Positions 36,389 to 44,821 of a DNA stretch of 64,000 bases are shown one piece after another. The stretch's first letter is position 1; each line of letters starts with the position of its first letter. The notes beneath the pieces were generated by a model. That model had not been told where the DNA came from, did no database searches, and worked only from the letters and a program-made list of their open reading frames with translations. This DNA comes from Flavobacterium sp. SUN052 (GTDB taxonomy: Bacteria > Bacteroidota > Bacteroidia > Flavobacteriales > Flavobacteriaceae), in contig NZ_JAPQNS010000004.1 in the NCBI RefSeq assembly GCF_028867935.1, forward strand, positions 124,001 through 188,000, read 5' to 3'. Made by a program: the position numbers and the translations under genes.

Positions 36389-39193
36389 CTATTCTTTGGG
36401 TGCGGCAATAGTCGGTTGCCGGGCATATTCAGAAGGGCTCTGACCGTATTGTTCCCGGAAAATACGGCTGAAATACGGTGGGTTATCGAAGCCCACCCGA
36501 TAGGCTGTCTCAGTTGGAGTCAATCCCGACGAAAGCAGTTCGGCGGCCCGCCGGAGCCGGTATGTACGGATTACTTCAACCGTACTCATATTGAGCAGCG
36601 CATTCAGTTTGCGGGCCAGGGTGCGGGGGCTCATGGCCATTGCATTGGCCAGTTGCTCCACATCGAAATCGACATTATCTAACTGCTGGTCGATCTGCGC
36701 GTACAGGGTGTTCAGAAACGCCTGTTGCTGTACGGTCAGTACACTAGCTGGTTGTGGTTCGGGCGCTTTAGCTGCAACGGGTTGAGTCAACTGTGCTTGC
36801 AGGTAAGCTCGGATCGTTTGCTGACGGGTGAGCAGATTCTGGACTCGCACCAGCAATTCGAGCGCCACAAAAGGCTTGGTCAGGTAATCGTCAGCTCCGG
36901 TTTCGAGGCCCTGAATGCGGTCGTCGAGGGCGGCTCTGGCGGTGAGCATCACCACGGGAATATGGCTGGTGGCATTGTTCTGGCGAAGTTCCCGACAAAG
37001 GGCCATACCGTCGAGTCGGGGCATCATCAGGTCCGTTACAATCAGATCGGGCATCAGTTGGGAAGCCATGTCAAGGCCGAGTTGTCCGTCGGAGGCTTCT
37101 ACCACCTGATAGGCCGGGCTCAGAATTGAGCGGATGTAGGTGCGCAGATCGTCGTTGTCTTCGACCACCAACACCACAGGAAGCCCACTCGAGTCTGGCG
37201 CTGTGTTCGGCGAACGAAATGCCACCGGATCGATCACCGCCTGGCTAATTGGCGGGGGAGGAGTTGGCGCAACGATAGGGAGGCTTGCACCCGCAAGAGG
37301 GAACAACGGCAATGTTATCGTCAGGGTGGTACCCACGCCGGGTGTACTGACGGCAGCAATGTCGCCGTCCAGCAAGCGTACCAGCTCGCGCACCAGCGCC
37401 AGTCCCACTCCCGTGCCTTCGTAGCCCCGTCGCTGGCTGGCATCGACCTGATAAAAGCGGTCGAAAATATAGGGTAGGTGCTCAGGCGCAATGCCATCGC
37501 CCGTGTCGGCCACAGTCAGCGTTAATTTATTCGATCCGTACTCGACCCCCACCCGCACCTGTCCTCCTGCATGAGTAAACTTAAGGGCGTTGGCAACGAG
37601 GTTGTTGGTGATTTTTTCGAGCTTGTCGCCATCATACCGGGCTGGAAATTCGGCCCGACTCTGGTTAAGCGACAACTCGACCTGCCGGGTAACGGCGAAA
37701 GATTCGAACGAACCGACCCAGATTCGGAAATCAGTGGCCAGATTACCTGGTTGCAGTTCGGGGCGCAGTTGCCCATTGTCGAGCTTGGCTAAGTCGAGTA
37801 ACTGGTTGATGAGCGACTGCAATCGACTGGCGTTGCGGTGCATAATCTGGTACAACTCCTCAGTCGGGAACCGTTGGCGCAGGTCGTTCAGCGGGCCGAG
37901 AATAAGGGTGAGGGGTGTACGAAATTCGTGGGAGATATTGGTGAAGAACCGGGTTTTCAGCGCGTCGAGTTCAACCAGTTTTTCGGCTTCTACTTTCTCG
38001 GTAAATAGCGCTTTCTCGGTGCTTAGCCGCTGTACTTCGGCGTGTTGAATAATCTTTCCTAGCACCAGGGCAAGGGCTACAATCTCTAAAAAGTTTGTGG
38101 CGTAAATGAGTGGATAAATCCAGTCATACTGAATAACCCCTAACGCACGCAGGTTCAGAAAAATGAATGGCACTAAGGTTATAAAGCACGGGATCAGCAG
38201 GTAAGCATTCATCTTGACCCGCCGAACCAGAGCGTGGATACAAATGCCAATGAGGAAAGCCTCTGTGAACAGAAATAGGTAGTTATTGGCCGTCAGTAAG
38301 TACATCCGTAGTACAAATGGATGCAGCACTAGCTGTAAAACGCTGCAGCCCACAATGGCATAAAATACCCAGCGGAGTTTCGGGTAATTGACCCGCACAG
38401 ATAGGAGCGAGAAAATGAAGAGCGTGTACGTGGCGGGCATTAACTCATAAAAGGCGACATTAAAGAAACTGGCCAGATACGGGTATTGCCCAAGCAGCGT
38501 ACCCGTAACCCCGAAGGAGCCCAAAACCGATGCGGTCACAATAACGGTATGGAAAACATACCATCGGAACGAGCTGTCCTGAATATACCGGGCCAGGATA
38601 ATATTGTAGAACACCCGTAGTAGTTGAATCCCGATCACCAGCCAGACCATAGCCATGGTAGCCGGCATACTGTCGATATAGGCCTGGTGGGTTGCCAACG
38701 TGAGTTGACCGTTAATGGCTTCGCTACCCTCCAAGCGGAGGTAAAAGGTTTGCGGAGTTTTGGGTTGGAAGGCGCCTAATGTATAGAGAGGGAACAAACC
38801 CTTGTATGCTTTCCGCTCTGTTGGAGTGCGCATACCCCCTTCCAGAATTTTCCAGGTTCCATTGGCCTGCGGCACATATACATCGACATGATCGCGAAGG
38901 CCGTCGCTCCAAAGCAAATACCATTGGTTCTGATTGAGTTGCTGACCCGGATCAATCGTAAACCGAAACCAGAATACACTGGAAGAAAACCCAAATTGAA
39001 ATGCTTGCTCACGGTGGGGGGAAAACGACTGTTTCCGTACCTGATCGAAGGGTAGCGTACCAGTCGAATCGGCGTACACGCTTACCAAGGGGCATAAATT
39101 GAAGGTTTCGGTTTGTGGAGTCAGTTGAACCGACTGCGCCGTAACGATACTACCTATCAAAAGCAGGAATAAAACGTAGAAATAACGCTGCAT
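36389..39193 (-). CDS. Hybrid sensor histidine kinase/response regulator with AraC output
   Basis: 934 aa from the ATG at 39193, chosen because it opens a signal peptide (MQRYFYVLFLLLIGSIVTAQ); an in-frame upstream ATG at 39343 gives an unlikely 50-residue extension. Order: 7TMR-DISM extracellular sensor (about 20-175), seven membrane helices (about 178-390), short coiled coil, HisKA with the phospho-acceptor in ISHEFRTPL (about 420), HATPase with N box (NNLVANALKF), G1 (DTGDGI) and G2 (GTGVGLAL), receiver domain with Asp in VTDLMMPRLDG (about 719), and an AraC-type helix-turn-helix (about 834-925, GFDNPPYFSRIFREQYGQSP). All catalytic boxes look intact. It senses an external signal and acts directly on DNA from the membrane. 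Its targets are unknown; neighbouring surface genes are candidates by position only. Confidence 0.92.
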   Translation of the reverse strand: MQRYFYVLFLLLIGSIVTAQSVQLTPQTETFNLCPLVSVYADSTGTLPFDQVRKQSFSPHREQAFQFGFSSSVFWFRFTIDPGQQLNQNQWYLLWSDGLRDHVDVYVPQANGTWKILEGGMRTPTERKAYKGLFPLYTLGAFQPKTPQTFYLRLEGSEAINGQLTLATHQAYIDSMPATMAMVWLVIGIQLLRVFYNIILARYIQDSSFRWYVFHTVIVTASVLGSFGVTGTLLGQYPYLASFFNVAFYELMPATYTLFIFSLLSVRVNYPKLRWVFYAIVGCSVLQLVLHPFVLRMYLLTANNYLFLFTEAFLIGICIHALVRRVKMNAYLLIPCFITLVPFIFLNLRALGVIQYDWIYPLIYATNFLEIVALALVLGKIIQHAEVQRLSTEKALFTEKVEAEKLVELDALKTRFFTNISHEFRTPLTLILGPLNDLRQRFPTEELYQIMHRNASRLQSLINQLLDLAKLDNGQLRPELQPGNLATDFRIWVGSFESFAVTRQVELSLNQSRAEFPARYDGDKLEKITNNLVANALKFTHAGGQVRVGVEYGSNKLTLTVADTGDGIAPEHLPYIFDRFYQVDASQRRGYEGTGVGLALVRELVRLLDGDIAAVSTPGVGTTLTITLPLFPLAGASLPIVAPTPPPPISQAVIDPVAFRSPNTAPDSSGLPVVLVVEDNDDLRTYIRSILSPAYQVVEASDGQLGLDMASQLMPDLIVTDLMMPRLDGMALCRELRQNNATSHIPVVMLTARAALDDRIQGLETGADDYLTKPFVALELLVRVQNLLTRQQTIRAYLQAQLTQPVAAKAPEPQPASVLTVQQQAFLNTLYAQIDQQLDNVDFDVEQLANAMAMSPRTLARKLNALLNMSTVEVIRTYRLRRAAELLSSGLTPTETAYRVGFDNPPYFSRIFREQYGQSPSEYARQPTIAAPKE

Positions 39194-39608
39194 AAGCAAA
39201 CGGAAGTTGGTCAATAGACTACGTTTAAGGGCTCTGAAGTAAAGAAAAACAAACTTTGAGCGTTGTAAAGGCCTATTTTGAATAGCAATAATACAAATCA
39301 AATTGAAACTACTTACAAATTTGTATATTTTATTATGATTCAATGTATTCTATCCGCTCTTGAAAAGTTCTCTGGATACGGAAAGATTAGGACATCTGAC
39401 CAGACAGGAATCTCTCCCTAGCTCTTTTTTACCCATAAATCTTCGATGTGTCGTAAGTTTCACGATATATCCAATTTGCAAGTTGTTAGTTGATACGGTC
39501 TCAAGCGACTGAAAAGACGTTCAGAATGCAGTGATGAAGGTTTTAGTGACTATGAACAAAACGGCACGATGTTTGGCCGTTGAATGAATAAAAAACAAAC
39601 AACAGACA
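39194..39608. other. 415-bp divergent intergenic region
   Basis: AT-rich spacer between the hybrid kinase (minus) and the DUF1223 gene (plus). It must contain both promoters. The only structure I see is a short palindrome, ACAAATTTGT near 39315. No Bacteroidota promoter (TTTG with TAnnTTTG) could be placed with confidence, and no gene is visible. Confidence 0.5.
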
Positions 39609-40364
39609 ATGAACGTCTTAAGTATATCAATCGGCCTTTTGAGCTTGTGGAATCTGTCGCTGACTAGTCCTAAACGGATTCCCGTCGCCATGCCTGCTGT
39701 GGCTAATACCCCCGTGGCCGTTGTTGAGTTATTTACGTCTGAGGGTTGCTCCAGTTGCCCATCTGCGGATAGATTGCTGACTGAAACTGTTCAGAAAGCC
39801 AATGGACAGGCTATCTACGCGCTTTCTTTTCACGTCGATTACTGGAATCGGTTGGGTTGGCGTGACCCGTTCAGTGATGCTAAATTCAGTAACCGGCAGC
39901 GAGAGTATGCCCAGCGGTTCAAAACGAGTTCAATTTATACACCACAGGTCGTGCTAAACGGGCAGTATGAATTTGTTGGCTCAAACAAAGCTCGCTTAAC
40001 TACGCTACTTGACCAGGTTCTTAAGCAGCCATCTTCGGTGGGGGTGGACCTGTCGACTACCGGAACGGGCAACAACCTGACCATAAACTACGCGCTCACA
40101 GGCAAGCTGGCTGAGGCCGTGGTCAACATTGCCGTAGTGAGCCAGCACGAAAGTCGGGAGGTGAGCCGGGGCGAAAACGCGGGTCGTAAATTAATGCATA
40201 ACAACGTTGTGCGGGTGTTTGAAACGCACCCCGCCAACGCCAAAGGAACCGTAAAACTGACCCTGCCCGACGGATTCAATCGGGCCGACGGTGCCGTGAT
40301 CGCTTACGTACAGAACAGCCAAAACCGAACCGTGTTGGGAGCCAGTCGCGTGGTGCTGCGCTAA
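39609..40364 (+). CDS. DUF1223 thioredoxin-like protein
   Basis: 251 aa. The hydrophobic N-terminus (ISIGLLSLWNL) may be a signal peptide, so the protein probably works in the periplasm. Residues about 38-60 contain VELFTSEGCSSCPSADRLL, the DUF1223 signature with a CSSC redox-like pair. HVDYWNRLGWRDPF, RQREYA and YTPQVVLNGQ (with the cis-Pro-like TP) follow in family order. The C-terminal third is a beta-rich domain. The DUF1223 function is unproven; a thiol-disulfide role is inferred from fold and cysteines. The gene is monocistronic, divergent from the hybrid kinase and convergent with the second kinase. Confidence 0.85.
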   Translation: MNVLSISIGLLSLWNLSLTSPKRIPVAMPAVANTPVAVVELFTSEGCSSCPSADRLLTETVQKANGQAIYALSFHVDYWNRLGWRDPFSDAKFSNRQREYAQRFKTSSIYTPQVVLNGQYEFVGSNKARLTTLLDQVLKQPSSVGVDLSTTGTGNNLTINYALTGKLAEAVVNIAVVSQHESREVSRGENAGRKLMHNNVVRVFETHPANAKGTVKLTLPDGFNRADGAVIAYVQNSQNRTVLGASRVVLR

Positions 40365-40511
40365 GAGACTCTACTGGGTTCGCCCATCGGTTTGCGCTTC
40401 ATCGTCTTCGCCGTTGGTAAATCCGTTGCCCGGATGTTAAGTGGCTATGCTGTCTGAGATGAAGGGACGGTCGTCTACGAATAAAACAACTTTTAAATAG
40501 AGCGATGAAAG

Positions 40512-42068
40512 TCAGTGAGTTGTTAAGTCGAACCCAGAAGGTTGCTGTGGGTCGCTGGTGTCGTTTGATTTGTTGGGTTCTTGGTGTTGAACCGTGTTCA
40601 TATCAGCTTCGATAGGGAGCCAAACCATAAACGTCGACCCTTCGCCCACCAGGCTGGCAACGCCAATACTACCTTCCAACAAATCGACCAATTCACGCAC
40701 CAGCGCCAAACTCACCCCCGATTCTTCGTACAAGGTATTGACAGGGTTGCTTTTCTTCTCTGGTTCGCCTTGGTAAAGCCGATCAAAAACGGCTGGTAAG
40801 TTCTCAAGAGGAATACCAACGCCCGTGTCACTAATGCGGAGCGTCAGACTCGTTGGGTCATACATAACTTCAACGCTTACCTGCCCCCCGCGATTCGTAA
40901 ACTTCAAGGCGTTGGCGATCAGAATTGTAGTGATTTTTTCGAGCTTGTCAGCATCGTAAACTGCTTGCCAGACGGCCTCGTTTTGGTCAAGGGTTACCTC
41001 GATGCCCCGGCTTCGAGCCATTGACTCGAAGGGGGTTACCCATTCCCGAAAAGCAGCCGCTACGTCGCCGGATTGCTGATTCAGTTTGAGCTGGCCAGCG
41101 TCGAGTTTAGCCAGATCGAGCAGTTGGTTGATTAGCGTGTGCAGCCGTTGGGCGTTTCGGTGCATCGACGTATAGAGGGCGTCGTTCGGGAAACGTTGGC
41201 GTAGGTCTTCAAGTGGTCCTAACAACAGGGTTAAGGGCGTTCTGAATTCGTGCGAAATGTTGGTAAAGAAACGATTTTTCAGTTGGTCGAGAGCCACGTT
41301 TTGTTCATGGCTGTCCTTAGCTTGTGGGGCTGTTTGACTGGTCAGAATCTGGTCCCGATAGGCTTGTCGGAGCATAAGGGCCATCAAAAACGGCGTAACC
41401 AGCAAGTCGAGCAAAAAAGCCCATTGGATGCTGTTCTCCGGTAAAATAGCAGTACCCGAGGCTGAAAACTGTGCGGGTTGAAACGTGTTACTGGCGTGGA
41501 ACCAGGCGTAGATTGGCAAATGAATCATCAAAGGTATCAAATACCAGACTGGCGGGCGAACACCCCGAAAGTAGGCCGCAATCAGAAACGCCATTAACCC
41601 GATCAGCGATACGGCCACGAAGCCGATAAACGCCTGGGTTAAGTACGTGTGGTTGACGAACAAGCTAGCTATCAGATTAAGCAGGCAAACCCCGCCAACG
41701 AGCCAGCCTACAGGAGTTAATTGCCTGAACTGTTGAGGAACGTTGTATAGCGTTCCAATAAAATAGAAAAGGGTGACGAGTACCAGCGAAAGGCTCCCTA
41801 AACTCAGGACGTTTGCCCAGTAAGGCGAATTCAGGAAAATGGTATTGCTGTTTCCCGTTGAAAAAACGTACGATAAGCAGATGGCTATACCAAAAAAGTT
41901 GTATCCCCGAAATCGTTGATCGTTAACTAAGACTATCATGAAGGCAATGTGAAACAGGAGTCGCATTACCGTGAAGCCCAATATAAAAGTAGTTGGAGGG
42001 AGGCTGATTCCTGTTTTCGCCCATGCTACAGCATAGGGCAATAAAAGGAGAAGTAATTGTTTATTCAT
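40512..42068 (-). CDS. Membrane sensor histidine kinase with altered G2 box
   Basis: 518 aa from the ATG at 42068; the in-frame ATG at 42122 adds 18 residues. Seven or eight membrane helices (about 1-255) precede HisKA with ISHEFRTPL (His about 273) and a HATPase domain (about 380-480). The kinase core is a paralogue of the hybrid kinase encoded upstream at 36389 (both share RFFTNISHEFRTPLTL, LINQLLDLAKLD). N box (IANALKF) and G1 (DTGVGI) are kept, but where the paralogue has GTGVGLAL this one has ESGVSLAL, losing two glycines of G2. There is no fused receiver and no adjacent response regulator. It could be a weak or regulated kinase or mainly a phosphatase. Confidence 0.88.
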   Translation of the reverse strand: MNKQLLLLLLPYAVAWAKTGISLPPTTFILGFTVMRLLFHIAFMIVLVNDQRFRGYNFFGIAICLSYVFSTGNSNTIFLNSPYWANVLSLGSLSLVLVTLFYFIGTLYNVPQQFRQLTPVGWLVGGVCLLNLIASLFVNHTYLTQAFIGFVAVSLIGLMAFLIAAYFRGVRPPVWYLIPLMIHLPIYAWFHASNTFQPAQFSASGTAILPENSIQWAFLLDLLVTPFLMALMLRQAYRDQILTSQTAPQAKDSHEQNVALDQLKNRFFTNISHEFRTPLTLLLGPLEDLRQRFPNDALYTSMHRNAQRLHTLINQLLDLAKLDAGQLKLNQQSGDVAAAFREWVTPFESMARSRGIEVTLDQNEAVWQAVYDADKLEKITTILIANALKFTNRGGQVSVEVMYDPTSLTLRISDTGVGIPLENLPAVFDRLYQGEPEKKSNPVNTLYEESGVSLALVRELVDLLEGSIGVASLVGEGSTFMVWLPIEADMNTVQHQEPNKSNDTSDPQQPSGFDLTTH

Positions 42069-42266
42069 TGTATGGGAAAGAGGATAGGCGAAGATAAGTG
42101 ACTGTTTTATAGTTGTCTGCAAAATGGAATTGATTATATGATAAGTTTACTGAATGGAGCAGAAGTTATCTATGGTATTTGTTTATTACTAATTTGGGTT
42201 ATGTGTCGAACCGCTCTCTCAGACCCTTTCGCCAAGTGTAGGTTGTCAAAAGGGAGAGCATCACAT

Positions 42267-42323
42267 GCGACAAGTCCCCAAACACCCGCCTGCAGAGGCA
42301 ACTGATGTTTGGGGACTTGTCGC
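42267..42323 (-). terminator. 18-bp perfect hairpin after the enolase-superfamily gene
   Basis: GCGACAAGTCCCCAAACA (42267-42284) and its exact complement (42306-42323) enclose a 21-nt loop, 40 bp past the stop codon at 42364. No T-run follows, so it may terminate weakly or protect the 3' end. It lies ahead of the promoter region of the orphan kinase. Confidence 0.5.
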
Positions 42324-42363
42324 GTAGATTATTCAAAAAGAGTGCTAGCGCATTGCAATGCCC

Positions 42364-43641
42364 TTACACGAAAAACGGTACATCTTTAGGTGCGTACTTC
42401 CTCATGCCTTCTTCATTAATTTCGACGCCAATGCCTGGTTTTTCGGAGAGCGGGATAAAACCGTCTTTGACCATCGGGCCGTCGAACGTTACGATCTCTT
42501 TAAACATCGGATCTTCGTGGAAATAGATCTGCCACTCCAGAATCATAAAGTTGGGTACCGATGCGCAGACGTGGCTGGATGCCATAGCGCCCAGATATGA
42601 CGCGACCATGTGGGGAGCAAACGGCACGTAGTACAAGTTTGCAAGGTTTGCAATTCGCTGCCCTTCTCCCAGGCCACCTGCTTTTTGCAAGTCAGGCATG
42701 ATAATGTCGACGGCACCGATTTCGAGTAGCGGCCGGAAACCGTAAGCCAGATAGTGGTTCTCCCCGGCGCAGATGGGCGTGTTCGACGACTCCCGGATCT
42801 GCTTATAGGCTTCGGCGTTTTCGGCCGGAATAGGCTCTTCGAGGAACATAAGGTTCAGCGGCTCCATCATTTTGGCCACCCGTCGGCCGGTGGTCATGTC
42901 GTAGCGGCCGTGCATATCGACGCAGATGTCTATCTTGGGGCCAACGGCCTTCCGGACAGCCGCAATCTGGTTGTACATCCGCTCCAGCTCGCCGGGACTG
43001 GCCGTCCAGTTGTAGCGGTCATACTTATTGGGGTCGCCAGCCTCGTCGATGTCATATTTGACGGCGTTGAAGCCCATTTTTACGGCTTCTTTGGCACTCT
43101 GGGCGAAGTTATCGGTGCTTTTGTCGGTGTCTCGGTACGTACCTGTATCGCAGTAAACCCGGATTCGGTCGCGGAATTTACCACCCAGCAACTGATAAAC
43201 TGGCAAGCCCAGCGCTTTGCCAACCAGATCCCACAGCGCCGTTTCGACGGCCGACAGAACGGAGATGTACATACCCGCCTGAGCGCCCTCGAAGAAACCC
43301 GATTTGCGCAGATCTTCAAACAAACGATGGACATTCAGTGGGCTTTTGTTCTTGATCCGCTCACCCATCATTTTTACCAAATGGTAGGTGCCCGGCGTAG
43401 CATCGACGCCTTCGCCACAACCCCAGATACCCTGGTTGGTGTGAATTTTTACGAACAGACTATGACCATTGCGGATGAAGCCGCACTTGATGTCGGTAAT
43501 CTTCAAATCCGCCGGAGCCGACGATAGAGGAGTGCGGTCGATGGCCGTTTCCAGCCCTTCTCCAAACGTGGATATAGAAGTGGCCGCCAGAGCGCTGGCA
43601 ATGGCTCCTTTGGTTAGGAAGGAGCGACGCGATGATTTCAT
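42364..43641 (-). CDS. Tat-exported enolase-superfamily (mandelate racemase/muconate lactonizing) enzyme
   Basis: 425 aa from the ATG at 43641; this start gives a Tat-type leader (SRRSFLTKGAIASALAA), while the upstream in-frame ATG at 43671 overlaps the preceding gene. The enolase-superfamily barrel shows metal ligands in CVDMHGRYD (about 242), EEPIPAEN (about 269) and CAGENHYL (about 292), a candidate base in VKYDIDEAG (about 194), IIMPDLQKAGG, and a histidine in FAPHMVASYL (about 344). This pattern is closest to sugar-acid dehydratases such as D-galactonate dehydratase, but the substrate cannot be read from sequence. It follows the RraA-like gene by 23 bp, so they form one operon. Both are exported, which is unusual for central sugar-acid catabolism. 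Confidence 0.88.
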   Translation of the reverse strand: MKSSRRSFLTKGAIASALAATSISTFGEGLETAIDRTPLSSAPADLKITDIKCGFIRNGHSLFVKIHTNQGIWGCGEGVDATPGTYHLVKMMGERIKNKSPLNVHRLFEDLRKSGFFEGAQAGMYISVLSAVETALWDLVGKALGLPVYQLLGGKFRDRIRVYCDTGTYRDTDKSTDNFAQSAKEAVKMGFNAVKYDIDEAGDPNKYDRYNWTASPGELERMYNQIAAVRKAVGPKIDICVDMHGRYDMTTGRRVAKMMEPLNLMFLEEPIPAENAEAYKQIRESSNTPICAGENHYLAYGFRPLLEIGAVDIIMPDLQKAGGLGEGQRIANLANLYYVPFAPHMVASYLGAMASSHVCASVPNFMILEWQIYFHEDPMFKEIVTFDGPMVKDGFIPLSEKPGIGVEINEEGMRKYAPKDVPFFV

Positions 43642-43664
43642 GGTCAAGGAAAAATAAGGGTTAA

Positions 43665-44615
43665 TTACCAAGTACGGGTTTTTAGGAATTCCTGGATCTG
43701 TTCTTTAGGAACGGGCAGCTCGTTGACGTGGGCATTGAGCCACTGCGAGAAATCTTTCTCGATATCATCTGACCAGCGCGTGTCGATTTGGCCCGATGTG
43801 TATTTCCCCTCGCGCAGACGCAGGTGGCTAAACATATCACGCAGACGAATAATCTCGGAGGTTTTGACCACCTTTTCCGCTAAATGGGGCGGAATAAAAA
43901 TGACTCCTCCATCGCGGCCTAGCACTATATCGCCGGGCATAACCGTCACCCGGCCAATTCGGGTTGGGTGATTGATGGCCACCAGCGTGGTGTTCAGAGC
44001 ACCAGCCGGATCGTTGAGGTGGTGCGAGGGATGATACGAACGAAAAAACGATGTAAACCCGCCCAGTTCCTTCAGTCCATCGATGTCGCGGATGGCACCC
44101 TCGTACACAATGCCATTTCCGGTTCTGGTGTAAATGTCGTTGCCAAGGTTATCGCCGATGGTTGGGCCATCTTCATGCATCCCAAACTGATCGACCACGT
44201 ACACATCGCCTTTGGTGAGCAGGGCAATTGGCCAGGTGTTTTGCGCTTTTACCCGTCCGTCTTTCTCATGTCCTTTTTTGTCGAGCACCCGGTGAATGTC
44301 GGGCCGACCGGGCATAAAGGTGGCTGTAACGGCCCGACCTACCAGCACACTGTCGGGGTTAATGAGCTGCCAGCCATCGGCGTATTGGTACTTAAAGTTC
44401 TCGTTGCGGAGCACGGCCCAGGCTTCCTCATGGGTCACGAGTTTCATTCGTTTCAGGAGCGCGTCGGGGACCTTCGGGCGACCATCGGGGTAGCGATCGC
44501 CTTTCCACTCGGGGGTCATGAAAACGAGTTCATCGCGGGAGATTTGCTGCCCAAACGTAGGCCTCACAAAGCCCGACAGACACAACAATAGTACTGGGAT
44601 AAAGGCCAGTTTCAT
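43665..44615 (-). CDS. Exported RraA-family protein (aldolase/demethylmenaquinone methyltransferase-like)
   Basis: 316 aa, longer than ordinary RraA (about 160). Residues 1-22 are a signal peptide (PVLLLCLSGFVRPTFGQ). The RraA core is at about 125-265: GDNLGNDIYTRTGNGIVYEGAIRD carries the Gly-rich loop and the xxRD active-site motif, and GDIVLGRDGGVIFIP matches the family GDxVxxDxDGVxxxP. Known members include 4-hydroxy-4-methyl-2-oxoglutarate aldolases and RNase E inhibitors; with a signal peptide an RNase E role is unlikely, and an aldolase-like or lyase role is inferred. It is the first gene of the pair with the enolase-superfamily enzyme, which suggests successive steps on one sugar-acid-like substrate. 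Confidence 0.82.
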   Translation of the reverse strand: MKLAFIPVLLLCLSGFVRPTFGQQISRDELVFMTPEWKGDRYPDGRPKVPDALLKRMKLVTHEEAWAVLRNENFKYQYADGWQLINPDSVLVGRAVTATFMPGRPDIHRVLDKKGHEKDGRVKAQNTWPIALLTKGDVYVVDQFGMHEDGPTIGDNLGNDIYTRTGNGIVYEGAIRDIDGLKELGGFTSFFRSYHPSHHLNDPAGALNTTLVAINHPTRIGRVTVMPGDIVLGRDGGVIFIPPHLAEKVVKTSEIIRLRDMFSHLRLREGKYTSGQIDTRWSDDIEKDFSQWLNAHVNELPVPKEQIQEFLKTRTW

Positions 44616-44732
44616 AAGCTACTTAGGATAGTTGAAAGGGTTTATTACACGAATCCCGAATTGTGTCAAATCTACCCTATTATAAGCTCCGAATCAGAAG
44701 AATAGGACTACTTGTAATAAGAATAGCATAAA

Positions 44733-44793
44733 ACCACAACCGCGTACCATCAGAACCAGAATCAATCTGAAACCAATAGTAAGCGGTTGTGGT
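44733..44793 (-). terminator. 11-bp hairpin downstream of the TonB-dependent receptor gene
   Basis: ACCACAACCGC (44733-44743) pairs perfectly with GCGGTTGTGGT (44783-44793) across a 39-nt loop that can form a small inner stem. It begins 29 bp past the stop codon at 44822, and TTTTATG follows on the minus strand. Probable terminator or 3' stabiliser. Confidence 0.45.
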
Positions 44794-44821
44794 GTCTGCA
44801 ATAAGTATTTTTTGGACGTCG

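Noticed and set aside
39194..39343. Start of the hybrid kinase at 39343
   Set aside because: The first 50 residues are untypical, and the ATG at 39193 directly opens a signal peptide.
43469..44591. Plus-strand frames opposite the RraA-like and enolase-superfamily genes
   Set aside because: They are antisense to two genes with strong family motifs and show no motifs of their own.
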